DNA of 64,000 nt from Sphaerisporangium fuscum. GTDB lineage: Bacteria > Actinomycetota > Actinomycetes > Streptosporangiales > Streptosporangiaceae. Where the stretch lies: assembly GCF_018531465.1 (NCBI RefSeq), contig NZ_JAHDTF010000034.1, forward strand, positions 62,001 to 126,000, written 5' to 3'. A program made the translations under genes and the position numbers. Positions 57,395 to 64,000 of this stretch are shown piece by piece (the first letter of the stretch is position 1; the number at the start of each line of letters is the position of its first letter). The notes under the pieces were generated by a model. The model was not told the DNA's origin, made no database searches, and was given only the letters and a program-made list of their open reading frames with translations.

Positions 57395-58380
57395 GGAAGA
57401 CATTCATGGCCGCCGCGGCCGTCGTCGTGGCGTTGTCGGCGGCCGCCTGCTCGTCGGACGACTCCGGCGGCTCGGGCGGCGGCGCCACCCACGTGGACTT
57501 CGGCTACATCGGCGACTTCAACGGCGCGAGCCTGCTCGCCGTCGCCGACTCCCAGGGGCTGTGGAAGAAGCACGGACTGGACGTCAAGACCAGCGTCTTC
57601 ACCAACGGGCCGCTGCAGATCCAGGCGCTCGGCACCGGCGACCTCGACTTCGGCTACATCGGCCCCGGCGCCATGTGGCTGCCCGCCTCCGGCAAGGCCA
57701 AGGTCGTCGCGCTGAACACGCTCGGCAACGCCGACCGCGTCATCGCCCAGGCCGGGACGAAGACGATGGCCGACCTGAAGGGCAAGACCGTCGGCGTGCC
57801 CGAGGGCACCTCCGGCGACATGATCCTCACGCTCGCGCTGAAGAAGGCCGGGCTCACCAAGCAGGACGTCAAGATCGTCCCTATGGACGCCTCCACGATC
57901 GTCTCGGCGTTCACCTCCAAGCAGATCGACGCGGCCGGCTTCTGGTACCCGGCCATCGGCACCATCAAGAAGACGGTCCCGGACCTGGTCGAGCTGGCCA
58001 AGAACGAGGACTTCGCCGACACGGTGTCGTTCCCGACCGCCTTCGTCGCCGGCAACGACGTCGTCGCCAAGGACCGGCCCAAGGCCGAGAAGGTGGTCGC
58101 CGCGCTGCGGGAGGCGATCCAGTACCGCAGCGACCACCTCGACGAGACCATCGCCGCGACCGCCACGATGCTCAAGCTGCCGGTCGACCAGGTCAAGGCC
58201 GACGCGGCCAACTCCAAGGTGCTGTCGCTGTCCGACCTGGACGGCTACACCAAGGACGGGACGATCGACAAGTGGCTCAGCGGGATGAACGACTACTTCG
58301 CCGGCGCGGGCAAGCTGACCGGGGCGGTCGACCCCAAGACCTACTACACGGCCGATCTGTTCACGGGCGCCGCCAAGTGA
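57391..58380 (+). CDS. SsuA/TauA-type substrate-binding lipoprotein
   Basis: A 329-residue NMT1/SsuA-type binding protein. Its signal peptide ends SAAAC, the expected lipid-anchor cysteine, followed by a Ser/Gly linker. Family motifs include GYIGDFNGASLLAVADSQGL and GVPEGTSGDMILTLAL. The operon suggests it binds a sulfonate, sulfate ester or related organosulfur compound, but the ligand is not readable. Confidence 0.9.
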   Translation: MRKTFMAAAAVVVALSAAACSSDDSGGSGGGATHVDFGYIGDFNGASLLAVADSQGLWKKHGLDVKTSVFTNGPLQIQALGTGDLDFGYIGPGAMWLPASGKAKVVALNTLGNADRVIAQAGTKTMADLKGKTVGVPEGTSGDMILTLALKKAGLTKQDVKIVPMDASTIVSAFTSKQIDAAGFWYPAIGTIKKTVPDLVELAKNEDFADTVSFPTAFVAGNDVVAKDRPKAEKVVAALREAIQYRSDHLDETIAATATMLKLPVDQVKADAANSKVLSLSDLDGYTKDGTIDKWLSGMNDYFAGAGKLTGAVDPKTYYTADLFTGAAK

Positions 58381-59846
58381 ACATCCTCTTCCTGATGACC
58401 GACCAGCACCGGGCCGACACCCTGGGCACGTACGGGAACCGGCTGGCCGCCACCCCGGTGCTGGACGAGCTGGCCCGGACCGGGACCCGGTTCGACCGCT
58501 GGTACACCCCGACCGCGATCTGCACACCGGCGCGGGCGAGCCTGCTCACCGGGCAGGCGCCGTTCCGGCACAAGCTGCTCGCCAACCACGAGAGGAACGT
58601 CGGCTACATCGAGGACCTGCCGGAGGGCCAGTGGAGCTTCTCCGGGGCGCTGCGGGACGCCGGGTACAACTGCGGGCTCATCGGCAAGTGGCACGTCGGG
58701 CACCACCGGCGGGCGGCCGACTTCGGGTTCGACGGGCCGGACCTTCCGGGGTGGCACAACCCGGTCGACCACCCCGACTACCTGGACTACCTCGCCGCGA
58801 ACGACCTGCCGCCGTACGAGATCCACGACCGTGTCCGCGGCACGCTGCCGAACGGCGGCCCGGGCAACCTGCTCGCCGCCAGGCTGCGCCAGCCCATCGA
58901 GGCGACGTTCGAGTACTACCTGGCCACCCGGGCGATCGAGATGCTCGAACGGTACGCGGCCGAGCCCCGGCCGTTCTTCCTGCAGCTCAACTTCTTCGGC
59001 CCGCACCTGCCGTACATCGTGCCGGACGAGTACTTCGACATGTTCGACCCCGAACTGGTCGAGCTGCCGAAGTCGATCGCGGAGACCTTCGCCGGCAAGC
59101 CGCCGGTGCAGGCCAACTACAGCGCGCACTGGACGTTCGACACCATGCCGCTGGAGGTGACGCGCAAGCTGATCGCCGTCTACTGGGGGTACGTCGCGCT
59201 CATCGACGAGCAGATCGGGCGGGTCATGGACGCCATGCGGCGCCTGGGACTGACCGACGACACGGCGGTGTTCTTCACCTGCGACCACGGCGAGTTCACC
59301 GGCGCCCACCGCCTGCACGACAAGGGGCCGGCGATGTATGAGGACATCTACCGCACGCCGGGCATGCTGCGCATCCCGGGCCAGGAGCCGGGGGTCGTCC
59401 GGACGGAGTTCGTCAGCCTGCTCGACTGCACCGCGACGATCCTCGAACTGGCCGGCCTCGACCCGGCCCCCGCCGTCGACTCGCGCAGCCTCGTGCCGCT
59501 CGCGTCCACCGGCGAGGTGGCGTGGGAGCAGGACATCGTCTGCGAGTTCCACGGGCACCACTTCCCCTACCCGCAGCGGATGATCCGGACCGACCGCTAC
59601 AAACTGGTCGTCAACCCCGACTCGACCAACGAGCTGTACGACCTGTTCACCGACCCGGACGAACTGCTCAACGTGTACGACCACCCCGAGATGGCGCAGG
59701 TGCGCGCACGGCTGATGCGGCGGCTGTACCAGGTGCTGCGTGACCGGGGCGACAACTTCTACCACTGGATGACCTCGATGTACGACGTCGGCGACGTCTC
59801 CTACGACCCGACACTGAGCGGGCTGGACGAGGCGACCTACCGGTGA
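58377..59846 (+). CDS. Type I sulfatase (formylglycine-dependent)
   Basis: A 489-residue alkaline-phosphatase-fold sulfatase. The sulfatase signature CTPARASLLTG carries the Cys (about residue 49) that must become formylglycine. Metal ligands are LMTDQHR at the start and TCDHGEF. There is no signal peptide, so it acts in the cytoplasm after uptake. The GTG start overlaps the stop of the binding-protein gene. Confidence 0.93.
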   Translation: MNILFLMTDQHRADTLGTYGNRLAATPVLDELARTGTRFDRWYTPTAICTPARASLLTGQAPFRHKLLANHERNVGYIEDLPEGQWSFSGALRDAGYNCGLIGKWHVGHHRRAADFGFDGPDLPGWHNPVDHPDYLDYLAANDLPPYEIHDRVRGTLPNGGPGNLLAARLRQPIEATFEYYLATRAIEMLERYAAEPRPFFLQLNFFGPHLPYIVPDEYFDMFDPELVELPKSIAETFAGKPPVQANYSAHWTFDTMPLEVTRKLIAVYWGYVALIDEQIGRVMDAMRRLGLTDDTAVFFTCDHGEFTGAHRLHDKGPAMYEDIYRTPGMLRIPGQEPGVVRTEFVSLLDCTATILELAGLDPAPAVDSRSLVPLASTGEVAWEQDIVCEFHGHHFPYPQRMIRTDRYKLVVNPDSTNELYDLFTDPDELLNVYDHPEMAQVRARLMRRLYQVLRDRGDNFYHWMTSMYDVGDVSYDPTLSGLDEATYR

Positions 59847-61393
59847 CGCCGATCAGACGTCCCAACATCGTCATGATCCTCACCGACGACCACGCCGCGC
59901 ACGCCGTCGGCGCGTACGGGTCGGTGGTCAACCGGACGCCGCGCATCGACGAGATCGCCGAGCTCGGCGCACGGTTCGACAACTGCTTCGCGACCAACGC
60001 GCTCTGCTCGCCGAGCCGGGCCAGCATCCTGACCGGCACGTATTCGCACGTCAACGGGGTATCAACGCTGGTCACGCCCATCGACGCCGCGCAGCCGACG
60101 TTCGTGAGCCAGTTGAAGGCCGCCGGCTACCGCACCGCCATCGTCGGCAAGTGGCACATGGGGGACGGACCCGGTCACGACCCCCAGGGGTTCGACCACT
60201 GGGACGTGCTGATCGAGCAGGGGGAGTACTTCGACCCCTCGTTCCTGTCGGAGGACGGCCTGCGGACCGTCCCCGGCTACGCCACCGACCTCATCACCGA
60301 CATGGCGCTGGCCTGGGCGGACGGGCTCGACGGCGACGACCCGTGGTGCCTGCTGATCTACCACAAGGCGCCGCACCGCCCGTGGGAGCCCGACGAGAAG
60401 CACGCCGGGATGTACGCCGATCCCATCCCGGTGCCCGCGACGTTCACCGACGACCACGCGACGCGCTCGGCGTCCGCGCGGCGGGCCGCCATGCGGATCG
60501 CCGAGCACCTCAACGCCGAGGACCTCAAGCAGGACCCGCCCGAAGGGCTGTCCTACGAGGAGACGGCGCTGTGGAAGTACCAGCGGTACATGGAGGACTA
60601 CCTGGCCGTCGTCGCGTCGGTGGACGACAACGTGGGCCGGGTCGTCGACTGGCTCCGCGCGCGGGGGGACCTCGACGACACCCTCCTGATGTACTGCTCC
60701 GACCAGGGCTTCTTCCTGGGCGACCACGGGTGGTTCGACAAGCGCTTCATGTACGAGGAGTCGCTGCGGATGCCGCTGGTGCTGAGCTACCCCCGGCGGA
60801 TCCCCGCCGGGCAGGTGCACACCGGGATCGTCACGAACGTCGACTTCGCCCAGACCGTGCTGGACGTGGCGGGGGTGCCGCACCATCCCCGCATGCAGGG
60901 CCGCAGCTTCCTGGCCGACCTGACCGGCGAACCCGGCCCGCCCCCGGCGGAGGGGATGTACTACCGCTACTGGGAGCACGACGACGTCTTCCACAAGGCG
61001 CCGGCCCACTACGGCTACCGGACGTCCCGCTACAAGATCATCTATTTCTACAACGACGGCATGGGGATCCCCGGCACGGGTGCGTTCACCTACAGCGGCG
61101 AATGGGAGCTGTACGACCTGGAGGTGGATCGGGAGGAACTGCGCAACGTCTACCACGACCCGGCCTACCGCGGGGTCCGCGAGGAGATGAAGGTCCGCAT
61201 GTGGCACGCCCAGGCGGCCCTCGGCGACGAGCCGCACCCCAGCCAGCCGGTGCCCGAGGGACTCCATACGGCTGGCGGGAACGGCCGGCCGGTGCCCGAG
61301 GAACTCTACGTGACCGGCGGGAGCGGCCGGCCGGTGCCCGAGGGACTCCACGTGGCCGGCGGGAGCGGCCGGCCGGCGCCCGAGGGGATCTGA
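59843..61393 (+). CDS. Type I sulfatase with C-terminal repeat tail
   Basis: A 516-residue second sulfatase with metal motif MILTDDHA, modification site LCSPSRASILTG (Cys about 55) and CSDQGFFLGDHG. No signal peptide is seen. After the catalytic domain, residues from about 469 form three 14-residue repeats (PVPEGLHTAGGNGR type), which are unusual for this family. GTG overlaps the stop of the first sulfatase. The two sulfatases are only distantly similar, so they probably act on different positions or substrates. Confidence 0.92.
   Translation: MTPIRRPNIVMILTDDHAAHAVGAYGSVVNRTPRIDEIAELGARFDNCFATNALCSPSRASILTGTYSHVNGVSTLVTPIDAAQPTFVSQLKAAGYRTAIVGKWHMGDGPGHDPQGFDHWDVLIEQGEYFDPSFLSEDGLRTVPGYATDLITDMALAWADGLDGDDPWCLLIYHKAPHRPWEPDEKHAGMYADPIPVPATFTDDHATRSASARRAAMRIAEHLNAEDLKQDPPEGLSYEETALWKYQRYMEDYLAVVASVDDNVGRVVDWLRARGDLDDTLLMYCSDQGFFLGDHGWFDKRFMYEESLRMPLVLSYPRRIPAGQVHTGIVTNVDFAQTVLDVAGVPHHPRMQGRSFLADLTGEPGPPPAEGMYYRYWEHDDVFHKAPAHYGYRTSRYKIIYFYNDGMGIPGTGAFTYSGEWELYDLEVDREELRNVYHDPAYRGVREEMKVRMWHAQAALGDEPHPSQPVPEGLHTAGGNGRPVPEELYVTGGSGRPVPEGLHVAGGSGRPAPEGI
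61247..61393 (+). repeat. 42-bp in-frame tandem repeat
   Basis: Three units of 42 bp (61247-61288, 61289-61330, 61331-61372) plus a partial fourth encode the sulfatase tail. Each starts CCGGTGCCCGAGG (the partial unit begins CCGGCGCCC). A multiple-of-three unit keeps frame, so copy number may vary between strains. Confidence 0.85.
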
Positions 61394-61394
61394 C

Positions 61395-62312
61395 GTGTCC
61401 GGAAGCTGCTGCACGCCCGCGACGCCGGGAGCGCCGATGGAGCCCGTGCGGTTCGCGGCGCGGGGGAGGCACGCCGTCGAGCAGGTGCGCCTGCCCGGCG
61501 GCGGGTTCGCCATGGGGGACGCCACCGGCGACGGCAACCCGGGTGACGGGGAGACGCCCGTGCACCGGGTCGCCGTGGCGCCGTTCTCGATCGACGCGAC
61601 CGCCGTGACCACGGCCGACTTCGCCGCGTTCACCGACGCGACCGGCTACCGGACCGAGGCGGAGGAGTACGGCTTCTCCGCGGTGTTCCACCTGGCCCTG
61701 CGCGCCCGCCCCGAGGACGTGATGAACCCCGTCCCCGGCACCCCCTGGTGGGTCGGCGTGCGCGGCGCCGACTGGCGGCACCCCGGCGGCCCGCTGTCCG
61801 CCGCGGAGCCCGACCATCCCGTGGTCCACGTGAGCTGGAACGACGCGGCCGCGTACTGCTCGTGGGCCGGCCGGCGCCTGCCCACCGAGGCCGAATGGGA
61901 GTACGCCGCCAGGGGCGGCCTGGAGGGCGCGCGCTACCCCTGGGGCGACGACCTGCCCGAGGACGAGTGGCGGGTGAACATCTGGCAGGGCGTCTTCCCC
62001 ACCGAGAACACCGAGGCGGACGGCTACCTGACCACCGCTCCGGTCCGCGCCTACGAGCCCAACCCCTACGGTTTGTGGCAGATGGTGGGGAACGTCTGGG
62101 AGTGGTGTTCGGACTGGTACGCGCCCGACTACTACGCCTACTCGCCGTCGGACGACCCGCGCGGCCCGCTTCACGGAACGGCGCGGGTGCTGCGCGGCGG
62201 CTCGTTCCTGTGCCACGACTCCTACTGCAACCGCTACCGCAACTCGGCGCGCTCGGCGAACACCCCCGACTCCTCGATGGCCAACGCCGGTTTCCGCACC
62301 GTGGCGCTCTGA
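61395..62312 (+). CDS. Formylglycine-generating enzyme
   Basis: A 305-residue FGE (SUMF1 family) that oxidises the sulfatase Cys to formylglycine. The two catalytic copper-binding cysteines are in RGGSFLCHDSYCNRYR, matching human FGE. The N-terminus carries an extra CC pair (MSGSCCTPA) also found in other actinobacterial FGEs. It follows the sulfatases in the same operon, so enzyme and modification system are co-inherited. The GTG start follows GAGGGG. Confidence 0.95.
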   Translation: MSGSCCTPATPGAPMEPVRFAARGRHAVEQVRLPGGGFAMGDATGDGNPGDGETPVHRVAVAPFSIDATAVTTADFAAFTDATGYRTEAEEYGFSAVFHLALRARPEDVMNPVPGTPWWVGVRGADWRHPGGPLSAAEPDHPVVHVSWNDAAAYCSWAGRRLPTEAEWEYAARGGLEGARYPWGDDLPEDEWRVNIWQGVFPTENTEADGYLTTAPVRAYEPNPYGLWQMVGNVWEWCSDWYAPDYYAYSPSDDPRGPLHGTARVLRGGSFLCHDSYCNRYRNSARSANTPDSSMANAGFRTVAL

Positions 62313-62397
62313 CGTCCGCCACCCGGCCGGCGGGCCCCGGCGACCGGCGGCAACGACGACCTGACCCTGATACCGACGACGCGAAGGCGGCGAGACG

Positions 62398-62834
62398 ATG
62401 AGCACGATCCATGTCGAGGTGCTGAAGACCTCCTCCCTGGGCGACCGCAGCTACCTGGCCCACGACGGCCGCGTCGCGCTGGTGGTCGACCCCCAGCGCG
62501 ACATCGACCGGATCCTGACCCTGGCCGGACGGCTCGGCGTGCGCATCACGCACGTGGCCGAAACCCACCTGCACAACGACTACGTCTCCGGTGGCCTGGC
62601 CCTAGCGCAGGTGACCGGCGCCGCCTACACCTGCTGGGCCAGCGGCACGCCCACACCCTGGCCCATCACCAGCACGCCTCCGCGCGCCGCCTGGCCGACC
62701 TGCACTGCGGTACCGGCTACCGGGCCGCCGCCGCCAGCCTGCTGGCCCGGAACGGACGGACGGTGGTGCACATCGACGACGCCTACGAAAACGCCGCCGA
62801 TGCGGGACTTCTCATCACCGCCCCCGCGAACTGA
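62398..62834 (+). pseudogene. Decayed MBL-fold/rhodanese persulfide dioxygenase gene
   Basis: The first 76 codons encode the N-terminus of an ETHE1-like metallo-beta-lactamase protein (TSSLGDRSYLAHDGRVALVV, ETHLHNDYVSGGLALAQ). The frame is then lost. From about 62690 a different frame encodes the C-terminal rhodanese tail (LHCGTGYRAAAASLLARNG, DDAYENAADAGLLIT) ending at TGA 62832. Intact homologues are about 450 residues, so about 300 residues are missing. Confidence 0.8.
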
Positions 62835-62849
62835 CCACCACGACCGCCC

Positions 62850-62960
62850 ACCGGCAGAGCCGGCGCCCCCCTCGCCACCGGGCAAGCGCGCTGGGACCTG
62901 GAGCGCCAGGTGCGCCTGGCGGCCGGCTCCATCGTGCCGGCCTCGGCGGAGGGGCCGGGT
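62850..62960 (+). pseudogene. Remnant of a rhodanese-DUF2892 protein gene
   Basis: A short frame reads AGAPLATGQARWDLERQVRL followed by AAGSIV, the junction between the rhodanese and DUF2892 domains of proteins usually encoded after the MBL-rhodanese gene. No start codon or membrane helices remain. Confidence 0.6.
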
Positions 62961-62973
62961 GGCCCCTCCGCCG
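62944..62973. terminator. Strong bidirectional terminator
   Basis: A perfect 13-bp stem, CGGCGGAGGGGCC / GGCCCCTCCGCCG, with a GGGT loop lies 18 bp past the acyl-CoA dehydrogenase stop. Confidence 0.75.
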
Positions 62974-62990
62974 GGCTGTCCTGGGCCTGC

Positions 62991-64000
62991 TCAGGGGATC
63001 TTCACGGTGGCTCTCTCGATGATCGAACTGAGGTCGAGGCCAGGGGGGAGGGTGCCGAAGGCGTGTCCCCAGTCGGCGTCCAGGCGGGAGGCGCAGAAGG
63101 CGTCGGCGACGTCGGGGTGGCCGTACCTGACCAGCAGGGACGCCTGGAGGGTGAGGATGAGCCGTTCGACCACCAGGCGGGCCCGGTACTCCATGGTGGC
63201 GGCGTCGGTGACGGAGTCCTTGGCCCTGAGGATGGCGGCGTCGAGGCGGCGGTCGGCGCCTTCGGCGAGGCAGGCCTCCTCGAAGAAGGCGTCGAGGGCC
63301 TGGGGTTCCTTCATGATGGCCCGGAGCACGTCCAGCGCGGCCACGTTGCCCGATCCCTCCCAGATGCCGTTGAGGGGAGATTCCCGGAACAGCCGGGGCA
63401 TCTGCGACTCCTCGACGTACCCGTTGCCGCCCAGGCACTCCAGCGACTCGGCCGCGTGGCCGGGGGCGCGCTTGCACACCCAGTACTTGGCCGCCGCCAG
63501 GGCGGTGCGGCGCAGGGCGCTCTCGCCGGTCACGCCGCGGATCGCCTTGTCCGTCGCCCCGGCGAGGCGCAGCATGACGGCCGTCGCGGCCTCCGACTCC
63601 ACCACCAGGTCCGCCAGGACGTTGCGCATCAGCGGCTGCTCGGCCAGCGCCTTGCCGAACGCCTTTCGGTGGACGGTGTGGTGCACCGCCTGCGTGACGC
63701 CGTACCTCATGCCGGCCGCCGAGCCGATCACGCAGTCGAGCCGCGTCATGTTGACCATCTCGATGATCGTGCGCACGCCCCGGCCCTCCTCACCGACGAG
63801 GAACGCGAGCGCGCGCTCGTACTCCACCTCCGCCGAGGCGTTGGACCTGTTGCCCAGCTTGTCCTTCAACCGCATGATCCGCATGGCGTTGCGGGAGCCG
63901 TCGGGCAGCACACGGGGGAGCAGGAAGCACGACAGGCCGCCCGGGGCCTGCGCCAGCACCAGGAACACGTCGCACATCGGGGCCGAGTTGAACCACTTGT
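62991..64000 (-). CDS. AidB-like acyl-CoA dehydrogenase, 5' end outside the window
   Basis: About 336 C-terminal residues are present. KWFNSAP at the window edge, GLSCFLLPRVLPDG, RLKDKLGNRSNASAEVEY and LGGNGYVEESQMPRLFRESP match the AidB/long-chain acyl-CoA dehydrogenase group. The flavin-binding middle and helical C-terminal domains are in view. AidB is linked to alkylation stress in E. coli; actinobacterial homologues may be true acyl-CoA dehydrogenases. It is truncated by the window edge, not broken. Confidence 0.93.
   Translation of the reverse strand, partial: KWFNSAPMCDVFLVLAQAPGGLSCFLLPRVLPDGSRNAMRIMRLKDKLGNRSNASAEVEYERALAFLVGEEGRGVRTIIEMVNMTRLDCVIGSAAGMRYGVTQAVHHTVHRKAFGKALAEQPLMRNVLADLVVESEAATAVMLRLAGATDKAIRGVTGESALRRTALAAAKYWVCKRAPGHAAESLECLGGNGYVEESQMPRLFRESPLNGIWEGSGNVAALDVLRAIMKEPQALDAFFEEACLAEGADRRLDAAILRAKDSVTDAATMEYRARLVVERLILTLQASLLVRYGHPDVADAFCASRLDADWGHAFGTLPPGLDLSSIIERATVKIP

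Overview
The window is a high-GC actinomycete chromosome segment, with frequent GTG starts, ATGA/GTGA gene overlaps and leaderless genes. Gene content and order (acnA, dxs, RNase D and DUF3000 beside hemE, hemY-hemQ, msrB) resemble a conserved Streptomyces/Streptosporangiales core region with accessory loci inserted. I see no tRNA, rRNA, CRISPR array, intact insertion sequence or phage. The family placement is inference from style and synteny.

Layout. 1-5 kb: aconitase with a double palindromic operator, a phosphotransferase-fold kinase, and an ECF sigma/anti-sigma pair whose sigma start is out of frame by one base. 5.8-12 kb: an alpha/beta hydrolase preceded by a leaderless 8-codon ORF, a TetR-controlled ABC-2 drug-type exporter, and an HxlR/MFS divergent pair. 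12-15 kb: a cytochrome P450, a second HxlR regulator and a TSUP permease. 15-20 kb: a xylose-type CUT2 importer with a ROK regulator. 20-22 kb: two paralogous secreted HEYGH metallopeptidases. 22-36 kb: housekeeping genes (dxs, cationic amino acid permease, LacI, RNase D, DUF3000, hemE, DUF4349 lipoprotein, coproporphyrin-pathway hemY and hemQ, msrB). 36-49 kb: a LigD-type polymerase, a C39-like peptidase, a CUT1 sugar importer with PfkB kinase and GH4 glycosidase, an aldehyde dehydrogenase, a small SARP-type regulator next to a secreted aromatic/glycine-repeat protein, and a LigC-like ligase with a reductase. 49-54 kb: a winged-helix/response-regulator pair, a SnoaL-like protein, GlgX and OsmC. 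54.6-62.3 kb: a tightly coupled sulfate-ester/sulfonate scavenging operon (ROK regulator, SsuABC-type importer, two formylglycine sulfatases and their own formylglycine-generating enzyme). 62.4-63 kb: decayed persulfide-detoxification genes, then the 3' part of an AidB-like acyl-CoA dehydrogenase.

The least explained signals are these. (1) A roughly 100-bp inverted-repeat element occurs three times, each copy abutting a minus-strand TAG stop codon. (2) Three exact-pitch 11-bp direct repeats lie between a SARP-type regulator and a secreted repeat protein. (3) The ECF sigma start is frameshifted at a homopolymer. (4) Ten genes share a TANNNT box 6-8 nt before the start codon, which fixes many starts and implies leaderless mRNAs.

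Most metabolic modules are self-contained: importer, catabolic enzyme and regulator are neighbours in the xylose-type and sulfatase loci. The GH4/PfkB/CUT1 locus lacks an obvious regulator but has a perfect palindrome in its divergent promoter.
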